Positions 43,101-56,382 are shown, counted from the first letter of the stretch. The stretch is DNA of 64,000 nucleotides from Platycnemis pennipes (GCA_933228895.1 OW121857.1:1736001-1800000); one strand, 5' to 3'. Translations and numbers: made by a program. Notes: generated by a model from the sequence alone, not told the origin.

Positions 43101-46100
43101 CGAGGCGGAGTCAGTGTGTAGGTACTCTCGATGGAAGAAGCAACGGTTGGGTGGGGGTCCTAGCCGCCCAAGTTCCTTTCCCGTGGCAACAGAGACGCAA
43201 TCCAGAAAGAGTAGTAAACAAATTCGAGCAATCAGCGAAATCTATGCTACGCCACCTTCATACTTTTCATGTATTTGTGAACGACAGTGAGAGGTGTGCT
43301 TCGAAAACCCGATCCGAAATGGAAGCTGGCGAACATTAAGTTCGCACGATGACTGCGTGGGAGGAAATTCAACGGAGAGTGATGATGAGATTGCACTGGG
43401 CCGCTAGCGATGAGGGGAATCTGCCAAAGCCGTGATTGGACGAGGGATGAAAATGAAGGCTTGCGCCGAACTCATTCGCGCGCTATCTGTCGGGTCGCTC
43501 GCTCAATATAAAGTGCGTAGTCAGGAAGTCATGAATTCCAAGCCGCACATCTCGAAGGTCATCGTGGCAATCGCTGTGCCGAATTAACTTGATTCCTGGG
43601 AAGTACTGTCCGAGAAGAGCAATAATGGCCGCAATAGATTCCAGGAGATGATGCCTCTTTGAGGCCAGGTGACATTCTTTTTTTCGTTGTTTTCCTTAGT
43701 TGAGAAGAAAATTCGAAAAGAATACGGTGCTGAAGCGCGTGAAAATTTCATTTTCATGATTTGAACTGTGTCTCTATATGACTCTCGCGTTAATGTCGGA
43801 TGAAAATTTCAGTGAGTGTCATACGAAATGAAATTGCCTCCGCTCCGTAATTCAGTCCCACGAGTCACGCTGAAAGCTGGTGCCATTAGCGAAAATCGAT
43901 GTTGAATTTAAATCGAGGACTCTCTTCGTAGCTTATAGATAGTGGCGGAATAATTAATCGCTGATTAATAATTATTGAGGAAGCAAATGTCATTCACCAT
44001 TCATGGATGCTTGTATAGTTCCCTGTGCAGAGTGCTGAATTATCGATCGTTTTACTCCTAACTTTGCCTTCCATGCGTTTAGAAATGAAGTGCCCAATGC
44101 CTCGTAACAGATTTTTTCCCAAGGACACGAGGTTTTTTCGCCGTATCGACTGGAGACCAAGTCGCAGTTTCGTTTAGCTCCGACAGACTTTTAGAAGGTT
44201 GACTTTGACATATTGGTGCTGAACTACAATGCAGATCGGTGGTTAAGTTGAGAACTAACTCTTCCTTCAACTCTACTTTTCCATAATGCCAAGCATTTTA
44301 CCCTTGGGAATTTTTCAATCTCGTTTGGGGAAGGGGTTCTTACGGAAGCCCTTAGAAATCGCAAGTGAAAATGATATGAATGATCAGCTATATCATGCCA
44401 AAAATGCAATTCAAAATGAAGCTACCTCGTTGGAACGCTATGCCAATTATAAAAAATCAAGGTATACTGGACGGTAGTTTTGAAGGTAGTATCACTGGAC
44501 TGGAGAGTGGTCACTTTATATCCCTGAGCTTTGTCCTGCCTCTATCACATTGCCTTATGTTAGATGAGCGTTTAGATCCATAGGGGTGTGTCCTTTTTAT
44601 CTGTTTTGGGTTTTTGCCATTTTTTGTCGCCTGCGCCTTTATCCTTTTCCACCGATTTCAAATCCTAAGACATTTCGGGCAGCGAAATGAAATGGTTTCG
44701 CTGTCAGGGCAGCCTGCCGACGAGAATCCGGCTCTTGAATCGACGACACTCGTGTTTCTCACTGGTTTTGTCTTCCTCCGTCGAGAACGGTCGCTTTCGG
44801 ATTGTGGGCTGATCTTCTGAGGGTCGGGATTACAGTTTCACTGCTCTACTTCCAAGTGAAAAGCTAATGTGGACGAGGATTCCTCCCTCAGCGCGGTGCA
44901 AGGCTTTTCTTCGGAAGTGTGCACCCGCGCACGCATTCGTGAGGGGCGCATCGGATGAAGCGCGAAGGGGAAATCCGGAATTCGTGTGCGCATGTGCACC
45001 AGCAGCGGTAGTCCCGAAGACAGCGTCGACAGCATTCGCGTGGTGCGCTTTCTCATCCGTAGCACCACGGAATGGCGCTGAGGACCTCACCTTCCTCCTC
45101 ACATCTTCCCAGCACCGCTGCACATCATACGCATCAGTCCTTCACGTCAGGTACCTCCGAATCCTCAATACATTCAGTATCCTCTTGATCTGGCGAAGAC
45201 GATCTTCTTCCTTCAAATTTTATATCCTTTGCAGTCCGTCTCGTCGACTTAGCCTATCGCTCATGCAACCTACATCGACCCAGGCCTCTCTCAAAACTTC
45301 CTCGACGTACATGTAGAAGGGCCTCTAAGCTGGATTATGTGATTGCCTTCGCACGCAGTTAGGACCATTCACTTCCTAGGGCAGTGTCACACGTTAACGA
45401 CGTTGAGGGCCAATGTTAGAGGCATTCGTGGTTCCCTTCCATGTTCGGCTAGCGCTGTAAAGTGCCGTACTGATATTGAAGTGAGGCTGCCCTGTAACAT
45501 GAGCTGCTTTTGCCACAAGTTGGAGCGAAGGCGTGACTGAAGAAGTCGATACTCCCACCGTGGGGTTCCAGGTTTGAATCTCGCCTGTCGCGTACATTTC
45601 CCTGTGGAGCACCGCTTCCTGCAGTGAGACCACTTCCCCTCTGGGCTTGAATATATTGTCAGTCCATTCGGACGTTCTGCTCGCAAACCACGACGTCTTT
45701 TCACTTGCCATCCATTTTTCATCTCGCTCCACAAAAGAGGCCCTCGTGTCTAAGTTGATATCGTAATTTTCGCCTCTAATTCTTCTCCTCCCGCCCCCAT
45801 CGTCTCACAAAAGAACCCGTCCAACACACACCAAACTCCCCCCCCCCCTTCCCTTTATCCTCCCTGCCCCCCATTTCCCTCCCCTCTTTGGCATCCACGC
45901 CAGGATCCACGCTGATAAAATTCGGGTCGGTTGTCCCCCGCCAGAGGGGTGTTCTATCTGCACCCTCCGTACGATTAAGGTCCAGCAAGTAATGGTCACA
46001 GTTTTGAGTGTTTCACTCACTCCCAGGTGCATAGTCCTGAACCAAACTTAATTTTCCCTCTCGCAACTTCCGTGTTATCGGCAGTGAAATTGAGTGAGCA

Positions 46101-46925
46101 GTAGTCTTCGTTCATCCTCCAGAAATTCATATTCGACCAATCGCATCTTTAGTTCTCCGAGTTCACGTTTTGAAACGACACGAAAAAAGTACATTTAGCG
46201 GTATTATGATCGGGTTTACATTTGATGAGAGCATGTTTGGCGAAATTATATACTTTACATCATAGGCAATGCTAATGTTCAATATTAGAGAGTAATTGTA
46301 AGCACTTGAAATCGTGAGATCTCAGAAGATAATTTTGAAACTTTGAATAATGATCTTTTTAAATCTCTGAATGAAGCAATAGTAAGTTTCAAGGGTGTTT
46401 TCAAGTCTGTTTCCGCACCAATAGGCGCTTCAGACCGGGAGGACAGGTAAGGATAGGAATGGAAGGGATTGGGGATCTCTCAGACGTACCTAAGTTTCCT
46501 ACCATAGATTCACCTTTGATAACTCCGTTTGCAGCCGTAAAAATTCAGTGAAATAGAAGGCTCGATGTAAGTGAACTTACGAATCGGCAACAAATGTTCG
46601 GGACGATGATGTGACGTGCATTTTCACGGCCTTTCACGTCGCTGTGATCGAATTAAATGCCATTGATAAAATGAGTGTAGCTGTACCGACCACCTTGGTC
46701 TCCACCTTCACTCAATTGAAGAAGAGCTGCTGCCCTCTCTTGCGGATGCTAGGAAGCATAATTGCTGGCGGCCTCCCGTCGCCAAGTCACGGCATCTTCA
46801 CAGGTTCTGTATCATTCAAAGGCCTATCGTACCCAACAACAGATCAATACCACCTCCGAATACTGTTACTTTTAATCCTCTCATGCTTATTCTACGAGTA
46901 AATAGTTATGTATTAGCTAACCTGT
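43101..46925. other. No gene recognised; tRNA-like patch near 45535-45610
   Basis: Open frames occur on both strands at 44830-45320 and 45390-45735 without recognisable motifs. At 45570-45590 CAGGTTTGAATCTCGCCTG resembles a B-box, possibly a decayed SINE. A C-run lies at 45838-45850. Confidence 0.4.
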
Positions 46926-47034
46926 ATGTCTAGAGGTCATTCAAATGAATGTATCAGCATTCCCGGAAGACGCACCTGGAAGTTACAAAGCTCAAGAAAA
47001 CAAAAGTAACGATAAGCAGCAGAGCGACGAATTA

Positions 47035-47680
47035 GGAATCAGCGAAATAGAATGGCCCGAAGAAGGAGACTTTGGAGCTACTCAGTGGCTTTAAGTGGTG
47101 ATACTGGAGTAGGCATAATTCTCAGAAAGGGCGCCGGAATACGTCTGAAGAGCTTCTTGCAGTGCAACGAAAGGATAATAATAGTAAAGATCGATACCAC
47201 ACTAGTAGATACTGTAGTGGTACAGGTTTACCTGCCTACGACGAACTAAAAGACGCATATAATGTGTAGGACGTCTACGAAGATATCAGGGAAGTTTTTA
47301 AAACAAGTGACAGGAGAAGAAACCTAATTATTTTTGGAGATTGGAATGCTGTCGTTAGCGAACGTCAAGATGGAATTTTAACTGGAAATCCATTTGATTG
47401 GGACATCGTAATGAGAGAGAAGAAAGGCTTGTATATTTCTGAACGCAACACAAGTAGGTGGAGCCAAACATATCGTTTACAAACCACAACCGAAGAAGAT
47501 GCACGTAAAAATGCCAGGAGATCGAAGAAATGTTTTAAAATAGACTGCATTTTAGTGAATCAGTGATTCTGGAACCAGATGAAGGAATGCAAAAGCTACC
47601 CTGGGGCAGATATCGACAGTGACAATAATTTAGTGATGATGAAATGCCATCTAAAATTTCAGGAAATTAAAGAAAATAGT
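47035..47680 (+). pseudogene. RTE-like LINE endonuclease domain, broken
   Basis: The EEP-type nuclease is recognised by VGIILRKGAGIRLKSF (47110-47155), the VQVYLPTT block (47222-47246), IIFGDWNAVV (47329-47358), the DCILVNQ stretch and SDNNLVMMKC (about 47620-47650), in family order. The GDWN aspartate and asparagine are intact, and SDNNL stands where SDHRL-like motifs carry the catalytic histidine, so that residue is replaced. Stops and frame changes at about 47093, 47250 and 47562 disable it. Confidence 0.7.
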
Positions 47681-48480
47681 GAAGAACACATGGCAAGTAG
47701 AAAAACAGGAGGAGGCTCAACATCAGCAGGCATTTAAAAAAGCAGTGGGAAACAACATAGGAGAGGACCCGACTGAGAAATCAGTGAAAGAGCGTTGGGA
47801 AAACATTAAATGTGGACCACAGGAAGACGCAGAAATAAATTCTTCGCAGAGAAAAACTTACCTATCAAGAAAAATTCATGGATTACGGAAGAAGTCTTAG
47901 ACTTAATCGATGAAGTCTTAGACCTAATCCTAGAAACAAGAAAGTACAAGAATAAAAGAACAAATCGCAAAGGCAGGAAAGCTAGAGAAATGAGGATGAA
48001 GAATCTATGTGAAGACGTACAAAACAGCCTTGCCTTTAGAAAGGTAGAAGCTGCCTATAGGATAGTGAGGAACAACCACTCCAAGGAACGGAGCACAAGA
48101 TGCAATGCATTAAGGGAGAAGAATGGAGAACTTTTGATTGAAAATAAAGACAATGTGAAGAGATGGAAAGAATATCTGTAAGAGTTATACAACGGAAAAA
48201 ATCACAACACGAAAGCAATCGAAGAGGAAAGCGAAGCCGAAAAGAACGATATGGCAGCATCGATATTAAGATCGGAATTTGAGGCAGCAGTTGGCACCTT
48301 CGGGTTCGGATAAGGCATCTGGAATTGAAGATATTGCCGCTGAACTAATAAAAAATGCAGGAGAGGACATTGACTTATCTTTGCAAAACCATCTGCGAAA
48401 TGTACTCAACAGCAAAAATACCTAGGGAATTCGAGATGAACATCATCATTCCTATTCCCAGAAGGAAGAGAGCAGAGAAA
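47680..48480 (+). pseudogene. RTE-like LINE linker and RT N-terminal region
   Basis: The fragments are rich in Lys and Glu: WQVEKQEEAQHQQAFKKA, then WITEEVLDLI, KYKNKRTNRKGRKAREMR, AYRIVRNNHSKERSTR and NGELLIENKDNVKRWKEYL, before the DKASGIEDIAAELIKNAG block that opens the RT. They fall in two or three frames. The order matches RTE-type ORF2. Confidence 0.65.
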
Positions 48481-49110
48481 GGACTATTAGCATGACGACA
48501 CATGCATCGAAGGTATTGGCAAGGGACATCTACAGAAGAATAGGACGAAAAGCAGAGGAGATCCTGGATGAAGATCATTTCGGATTCAGGAAAAGTAAGG
48601 GCACAAGAGAAGCAATATTGGCCCTTAGGCTGCTTATAGAGAAGAGAATGGAGAAGAACAAACCGACATTCATTTAATTTGTGAATTCAGAGCAGGCTTT
48701 TGACAAAGTGGATTGGAATTCAAATCTTGGAATTCTGAAATGAATTGGAGTATACACGATGTACGAAGAATTGTCCACAGTTTGTATAAAAACCAAGTAG
48801 CTGTGATAAAATCTGGACCCAGCTGTGAAGAAGCATGAATGAGGAAAGGAGTTAGACAAGGCACTGCACTGTCTCCCGTAATTTTTAATGTTTACATCGA
48901 GAGAGCCATCAATTTAATCGAAGGGAAGTCTTCCGGAGTGAATATCCACGGAGAAAAATTAGCATTCTGCAATTTGCTGATAGCATAGCACTAATAGCAG
49001 AGATAGATAGGGATCTGAATAAGTTGCTTATAACCATGGAAAGGACAATGGCCAGATGTCAACTGAAGGTTAATCAGACAAATACTAAGATATGAGTATG
49101 CGGCAAGAAT
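48310..49110 (+). pseudogene. RTE-like LINE reverse transcriptase, broken
   Basis: RT blocks in order: SGIEDIAAELIKNAG (48320-48360), IIIPIPRRK, then LDEDHFGFRKSKGTREAIL (48566-48622), a motif A equivalent reading FVNSEQAFDKVDW (48678-48716), RKGVRQGTALSPVIFNVYI (48844-48898), and ILQFADSIALIAE near 48962-49000. The FADD catalytic motif reads FADS, so one aspartate is lost. An in-frame stop splits the palm at 48677. Confidence 0.7.
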
Positions 49111-49957
49111 GAATAGGTGAAAACCAATGCTAAACGAGGAAAACAAAACTTTGAAGAGGTAAAAGTGTGAGGAGAATAGCCCAGGAAAAGAGGGCATTCT
49201 ATCAAAAGAAGAATCTAACTATGGACGATGACAGCAGCGGAGAAGAAAGGGTGGAAGCATTCGAAATGCGGTGCTACAGAAGAATGATGAAGATTAAATG
49301 GATGGGCCGAGTGACAAACGCAGAATTCCTAAGAGTGCAGCAAAAGAGAAGAGGCCAAAACCAACATTATACGAGTAGGAAAACAGAAACTGGAAGAGGT
49401 GAAAGAGTTCTGTTACCTTGGAAGCAGAGCAACCAGCGATGGATGAAGCAAGAAAGAAATTGTGATTAGAATAGCCCAGGCAAAGAGGGCATTCTATCAA
49501 AAGAAGAATCTAGTTACAGCTGGAAATACAAGCGTAGAAGTAAGGAAGCAATTCATCAAAACGTATATCTGGAGCATGTTTCTTTACGGCAGTAAGGCAT
49601 GGACGATGACAGCAGCGGAGAAGAAAAGGGTAGAAGCATTCAAAATGTGGTTCTATCGAAGAATGAGGAAGATAAAATGGATCGACCGAGTGACAAATGA
49701 AGAAGTCCTAAGAAGAGTGGGAGAGAAGAGGTGTCTACTGAAAACATTAAAAAGAAGACGGGACAACTTAATCGGCCACATCTTAAGACACGATGGCCTG
49801 ATGAAGACAATCGTCGAAGGAAAAGTGAACGGGAAGATTGGAAAAGGCAGGCCTCGTATGAGTTACATAGAACAGGTCGTAAAGGACGTGAAAGAGAGGA
49901 ACTACGTTAATATGAAGAGGTTGGCCGATAGAAGAATCGAGTGGATAGCCGCATGAA
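49110..49957 (+). pseudogene. RTE-like LINE C-terminal region with duplicated block
   Basis: The final open frame (49462-49956, 164 codons) carries IAQAKRAFYQKKNL, FLYGSKAWTMTAAEKKRV, MWFYRRMRKIKWIDRVTNEE, RRDNLIGHILRHDGLMKTI and GKGRPRMSYIEQ. An earlier, shortened duplicate of the IAQ-KRAFYQKKNL to VTNAEFLRV block sits at 49170-49340, separated by a LEEVKEF-like stretch. The conserved end matches the fragment at 2325-2682. Confidence 0.75.
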
Positions 49958-49990
49958 ACCAATCTTTGCAGTGATGGTGATCAGGTGGTG

Positions 49991-52900
49991 GTTAGAATTC
50001 GTCTGCCATGCGCCCTCGGTTCGTCCTGACTCTCCAACACTGGCGTGAATTTCAGTCGTCCCAAATTATCGCCAGCCTCTTCTCTTGAGTATTTCCTCTC
50101 CTCTTTCATATTCTATTGTCTTACGCACTGTGTGAGCTTGAGGCCTTTGTCCATCTTCTCTTTTTCTTGTCCTTTTTTCTAACGCTCTTTGGCTTTGTGC
50201 TCTCCTATCGATTTAATTGGTGTGGGGGTGTAGTGTCAACACTGGAATAAGTGTCGGTGGGGGAATAAGTCATAAGTTCAGTGTCCGGTGAGTTCATTGG
50301 ATCTCCAACACCATTCTGTGCGTTATATCTTGGCAGTGACGTCACGCCGCTGAGTTGCCAGATTGTTTTGGTTGCATTCTTTTTCGTTTTCTCTCGCACA
50401 GTTTGATGAACAATTGACTGACGTTTTCCGGTGTGTAATCTAAGTTTTTTGTTAATTAAATCTTCCATTTGCATATCTTTTTGGGAGTGAGGATATTTTC
50501 CATTAGTTTCCCGCGAAATCTTTGGCAGGAATTCAAGACGAATTCTCAATATCCTATTTATGAAAGCAATTTCACCATGGGTTCGTAAGTGACTGCTCAT
50601 GGGTCATTGTAGTGAACATACCACACTAAAAATTTCAATTTCAGTGAATGAAGTGAAAAAGTGCTATGCAATAAAGTTTTTATGGTTTTGTGGCTTACTC
50701 CGAGAAACGTGCGAATTCATGTTCGGCATGCCGACATCTCTGACATTAAAAGTGCAGCTGACGCACACCAATGCACGCACCAAAGTGATCAGTCGTCGCA
50801 TGATGGATGAGAATGCGCAAGCTGGTGACTTACCGTGAGATGACTACTGTAGAAAAAAATATTACCGTGCCAATCAAATTCGTATTGTAGTAATGATGTA
50901 AATGTTTGGGTGATTTTGTGGAAGCATGAACTTCATTCTTGGAAATCTAGTGGTAGTCAGTGACGTAAGCTATTTTTAAGCCTTGGGATGAGAAAATAAA
51001 TTAGAAATTTCTATATATGTGATTGACGCCCATGACTTGGAATAGAATGCCTTGACTTGCGAAGAACTGCATAGTGTTAAAGTGAAGGAGTAGACGTGAC
51101 TTGAATCCTTCAGCGTAGAATATCTTACCATGTATTGAAAAACATGTGAATGTTATGAGTAGCCTACTAATAGTGAATGATTTAATTGATCCAGAGAGTA
51201 ATGCAGGCTAAAGCGATACATTTAAGTTAGCCAAGGGTGTCATGGGTAAAATTTCAGATTCAGAGGGATCAACATTTAAAATGAACTGTTTTATATGTTT
51301 TTTTTTCTGTGTCAACTTTCTTTTCAGTTTTTCAATTCCAAAAAACTAGTCACAGGCAGTCTCATAGGATAAGGCATTTGATCAGACGATTCTTTTCATC
51401 AATACATTTTCTGTTTAAAGACTTGACTAAAGAGAGTTTACTGAAATACGACGGAATGAAATATTTGCTAGACCGAATCATCGTGGAGAGGGCTGTGTTA
51501 ATAAGAGCATGTCGTCGAGCACTTGGAACGAATTCCTTTAAGTGTGAGAGAACCATATTAATGTCTATCGTAGACATTCAACTTTTATTCCGTAAACCAC
51601 TCATAACCCATAATGATTTAACCCCTTCAGTGCTATGAACACATATATGCCTTTGATGCGTAATGTGTGCACTGCAATGCTTAGCAGTGTGAAGCAGGGT
51701 CCACAGTGGAATGACTGAAATTGCGACTCGCTGGCCAGGGCATCGATTTTTCTGCTAAAAGTTGTAAGCTGTATGTTGGCAAAAAACTTGGCAACGTGCG
51801 TGATTTTTAGCTTCTCTCATTGGCGGAAAACCGACGTGTCGTCATCAATTTTGATATCGTCGTAAATGACACTCAACGGGAAACTACCTACGTATTGATT
51901 AGATCAATCTCATGGCTAAAGAATTCAACAGCCCGAGCATTTTATTGTTTCATCTTCAGGCCTTGTTATCAATCGTTCAGTCGTATCACAGGATGAGAAG
52001 CAAGGCTCCTTGTAAGTTGTCCTCCATCGATGCCGATCCATCAGGAAAGGGCTCGCGAGGAGATTTTAGTGGATTTGTAGCGCTAATGAATTATTTATGG
52101 AAATCAAGCTTGTTCTCATCCTGCTTACCAGCAACTTGCGGATTATGTATAATGTCGTCCATTCGATATATATCGCTGAGGTCTGTGTGGTGTCCAGGGC
52201 GATAACCTTGCTGTCGACATGAGTGGCCTGGCAGTCAAGATCCGCATAATAGTTGGAGCTCACTTCAATTGCAGTTTCAACTGCTTAGTGTGCCTTTCTT
52301 TGGGCCAATGTGATTCCCCCTTGCGGAGTCGTGGGCCACTCAGTGTGCATTGCAACACCCATTATCAAGAGCGTCGCAGAAATACTAGGACCACATTCCG
52401 TTCCAGTGCAACTGATTGTATCATTCCAGTACGGAATGGAATGTATTTGCGCCAATAGCATTTAAGCACTTGGAAGAACGAAGAAATTGGTTCTCTTGAT
52501 AGTTTTCGGCGCGGTATTCGAAATTGAGGCGATACTCTTTCGAAATTTACGCGACGTTGCGCAGTTTCACCCAAATCTATCGCAAATAAGGACGCGCATG
52601 TGGCGCCAGTGCGAGCATCTGCGGCAACCTTAAAGGAGAAAGTGTATTCCCTGAATAGCATTCGATAGCCAATGGCCGCCGCTCTCTCCTCATCTTGCCT
52701 AGGAGCTTACCTGCAGTTACACTTACAGCCTGTAGTTTACCTAGTGGTCAGGTTATTGTGCAGTTAACCTTCCGAGAGGGGAATGGAGGTCCACTGCTCC
52801 ACTGCTCTGCGTTGTCGTTCCTGTGGCCTTCCCCTTTGAGGCAATGTATTATGGGTAATAGACACCTAGGCCTCTTGTTTCCCCTGAGTGCGCTCGAGGT

Positions 52901-53543
52901 TGTTGGAATATAAACTCGACCGGGGGAAGAATCACTGAAATGGAAGCTAGACTAACCGCCACCGTGTGACGTCACTGACGCCTTCCTACTAGCCCGTACA
53001 TAAATGCAGACGACAATATTGTTATGCCTTAATCAACTTACCTAACTTCAAGTATGCCATTTTAATGAATATCACCCTTTGCATAAAGGAATGTAATTTA
53101 ATTTTTCCGTATTAGCGGCCTCAATAATCCTTGCGCAATCATTGCTGCTAATCGATTCGGAATGTGATGAACCATGGAATCCACCAGTCCAATTTCTGAC
53201 CATATCCTAATGTTATTCCACCATTGCTATTGGAGCGAAAACGTAAACATGGACGAATTGCATTAAATAGTAATACATATATTACAGCGATATACGTGGC
53301 ATGTCTTTAACATCAACACCGTCTGCGTTTGTTATTGCTTATCCTTATAAAGGCACAAAGATCATTTACCAAATCGTTTCTTGCAATACCCTTTTAAGGG
53401 CTCCTTCAGTATTCTACACAATGCAATTTCCTTCTTTGTACAAGTTTAACTTAGGCCAACATACTCTGTCTCTGTTGTGGATAAAGGTACACGAGATTGA
53501 TTCACATTCTCCCATTGTATTGCTCCCTTATCAAATTTAAAAA
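49991..53543. other. No gene or repeat recognised
   Basis: There are scattered open frames of at most about 130 codons (50205-50600 minus; 51309-51638 plus; 52365-52661 minus), none with a motif I know. An unrecognised host exon cannot be excluded. Confidence 0.4.
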
Positions 53544-54285
53544 CATCTACATCTATCTACATCTACACGATACCCTACACGCCACCGCGAGGGTGTGTGG
53601 CAGGGGGTGAAGATCACCAAGGATGCACTACTAACATTCAAACAAGCAACCAAAGTGTCTCATGCAACTAGATTGTTAGTATCTATAGTATTTGAGGGGT
53701 TAATACATGCATCATGCACTACAAAATACTCTAAAATGTTTCTTATACCTATCCCTTTGCTATGCTGCCTATTCTGTTCTCTTATAGTACGGGGGAAAAA
53801 TGACATTTTGAATCTATCCGTACGACAATCTATCTCTCTAATCTTATTTGGCTGGTCGAATCTAGCATAATACGCTGGTGTTTTTAATATATGCCTAACA
53901 CCTTCAGTAAAGCTATCCGATTGAAATTTCTAATAGATTTAATCTGTACTTTAACCAAAGCTCTGTTAATGATTCCCACCCTAATTCTCGTATTAATTCT
54001 GAAACGCTACTCGACCTATCGTAACACCTTTTGACGAACCTAGCTGCTCTACGCTGCTCACTGTCTAATTCTCTGTTCAACTCTAAATCATTAGGATCAC
54101 AGACACTGGCTGCATACTCGTGAAAGGTAACATCGCTCTTTTGTCTTCTCATCGCATTTCCCAAGTACTCTTTTTATAAATCCTATCTTTCTCTTCGCTC
54201 GGCCACATATTCCCCGGATGTGTCTTCCCCACGATAAATCCTTAGTGATTGTTACACCTAAATATCTTATAGTTTCTACGTTTTC
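53544..54285 (-). mobile_element. LINE family 1, 3-prime fragment
   Basis: It runs from the GTAGAT-rich end and hairpin (53572-53607) up through the C-terminal domain (HEYAASVCDPNDLELNREL, RRAARFVKRCYDRSSSVSEL, WESLTELWLKYRLNLL) to VETIRYLGVTITKDLSWG near 54200-54280. Frameshifts occur near 53930 and 54120-54165. The nucleotide sequence tracks the copy at 5830-6580. Confidence 0.85.
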
Positions 54286-54509
54286 GATCTTTCCCTGCCA
54301 TTCTGTATTCGAAGGACCTTGCTGTCTTTCGCCTCCGTTTCTTTCGAGGCGCTCGTCTCATCACATCCACTCCTTCGTCTAGATCGGCGGTGAGGGGTTT
54401 CACGTCTGTCGTGACTACGTGCTTAGTGTTGTCCGCGGGGTGACAGTGTTGGTTTCATGACAGAAGTGTTTGAGCGGTGTACTACTTTCCTGCAAGTGTT
54501 CTCTCTGAT

Positions 54510-54592
54510 TGGTAATGGACGCCTGGTGAGGGCTCACCCCCTGCCACACACCTCTGCGGTTGCTTAGAGCGTATTATGCAGATGCAGGTGAT
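54510..54592 (+). repeat. LINE 3-prime tail, isolated
   Basis: GCTCACCCCCTGCCACACAC and TGCGGTTGCTTAGAGCGTATTATGCAGATGCAG match the LINE UTR hairpin and end, diverged. No coding sequence precedes it. Confidence 0.7.
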
Positions 54593-54599
54593 CCCTCCC

Positions 54600-55735
54600 G
54601 GCTCGGGGCCCGATGGAAATTACAGGAGAGGGTTAAGTGTAAAAAGACTGCGCCCTGTTTGCGGTAGAGCTTTAGGTCTGGGAGTCATTCGAATCGCGTT
54701 TCATCACTGAGAGAGGATCCGGTCATTTAGCGCCGGGGATGATCAGTTCATTTGTGATTCGGAATCCTCCGCCGCGCGCGCGATGATCGCTTCTCCAGAA
54801 TGAAAACGTCGCCATACTTCGGAGAGCGGAAATGAAATGTGACCTGCCACCTAGCGAGGATTTCGGAGTTTAACGAGCTGCATAAGAGCAGAAGATCGCC
54901 AGGCGGAAGGAAAGATGATGACGCACAGAAACAAAGGAACCGCGTAATTGCGTTCTCTCGGAATTAATGCGGTTGGCGGCCTTAATTAAAGTGGAGAGTT
55001 TTCCATTTTCAACGTATCTTTCTCTGTCGGGATATCCCGTCGTTAATCCACACTGGCTCGAGTTGAGATTCCGGGGTTGGCCCGGTTCTTTCGCGTTCTC
55101 GGAAGCGGGACCACCTGTGCCCGTGGGATTTTATCCCTCGGGCCCTCCATGCTTCATAGTTTAGTGCGTCTTACTGCGCATCTCTTCATCCATCCTGTTG
55201 TGGATGATGTCGTAAAGTAATCTCAAAAGTCTCGGTAATGCAGAGTAACGCTTTTCCGTCAGAAAGTATAATTCGCTGTTTTGAATGTGGCAATCAATTC
55301 TATATAAGTACATACGTGGCTTAGATAAGAATGTGGCCAAAAAATATCTACCCTTGATACCGCTTAATAACCCAATAGTTTATCAATAGCTCATGCTCGT
55401 AGGAGAACCCAATTAAAGCTGAATAAAAGCATTACTATAATTGCTGCTAATATTAGAAATAAAGGCTTTAATCATTTCAAAAGATTAAATCACAATGCAA
55501 CTGGTAGGTGCGTGAAATAACGCGATACCTTGGATGTGGGTAGCCACTTGTATCTTCGGCCGCCATTTTGTTCTTCTTTCTAGGTTTCTCGGGAACACAG
55601 ACAGTCGGAAACATTTGTTGATTCTATGAGTGCAATTTGGCGCACGGCAACCTCCCATTTTAATTTTCATGCATTAAAAGGCATTATCTACCTATGTATA
55701 CAGCGCTACTCTCAGTGTTTGTAATTGCTATTTTT
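54600..55735. other. No gene or repeat recognised
   Basis: The first 500 bases are GC-richer (CGCGCGCG near 54775). No domain seen. Confidence 0.45.
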
Positions 55736-55739
55736 ATCT

Positions 55740-55873
55740 CTTTTAATATTGCAGTTTAGACTAATATATTAATACTTATCCTTTTAAATGCATGATATGT
55801 AGTGCATGTTTGGTGTGAATTCACCCTCTGCCACACACCTTTGAGGTGGCTTGCAGGGTATTATGTAGATGAA
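55740..55873 (+). repeat. LINE family-2 3-prime UTR, isolated
   Basis: It starts in the TTTAGACTAATATATTAATAC part of the family-2 UTR and continues through GCATGATATGTAGTGCATGT, the hairpin (55823-55858) and GTAGATG. All coding sequence is lost. Confidence 0.8.
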
Positions 55874-56382
55874 TGCTAGGGAGACTTCGCCCACTTTTTT
55901 TTACAGAAAATGTCGAAACACGACGACTCTACCTTGTAGTTTAGCGGTCGCTATGTAGATGACTCTGGGTGAAGTAGCCCCTGCGCAAGCTCCGTCTATA
56001 TCGGATATAGACGGACCTTGCCCCTGCACACCATTTCTTGGTAGCCGCTATGGGTGACATAAACCCCGCCGATTTCACAGAAAATTGACTGACGCCGGGT
56101 CTACAATAGCGCTTTAAAGTTCCACTGCCCAGCATTGGCGAATCCTCCACTGCGCTCAACATGAGGATCAACAACCACCCTTGTGCAACGACTCCTCTCG
56201 TGCCGTGTTCTCTTTCCGTGGCACAACACTCCTTCAGCCACGGGAAATCATCTAACAATTGTTTTAATGTGTGCGTTTCAGCTTGCCTCTCCCCGACAGC
56301 GTCTAAACTTAAACTTAATCCCTTAGAGCTAGCTTACATTTGGTTTTTGCAAGCATATAATCCCCCGGGCCTCAATGTAAGT
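55874..56382. other. No gene recognised; short hairpin near 55996-56016
   Basis: TCCGTCTATATC-GGATATAGACGGA forms a perfect hairpin with essentially no loop (about 55991-56014). Otherwise nothing recognisable. Confidence 0.45.

Larger units (their letters stand above)
46960..49990 (+). mobile_element. RTE-like LINE, degenerate, with internal duplication
   Basis: A long non-LTR element with endonuclease, linker, RT and C-terminal parts in order. Its ORF is broken many times. The 5-prime end begins within the endonuclease (GISEIEWP...GDFG near 47040), and the 3-prime end lies shortly after the stop at 49957. Part of the 3-prime coding region is duplicated (49110-49350 and 49345-49700). Clade assignment to RTE rests on motif style only. 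Confidence 0.8.

Noticed and set aside
42713..43339. A 208-codon plus-strand frame
   Set aside because: It is antisense to the gag-like ORF1 remnant, and its translation has no recognisable motif.
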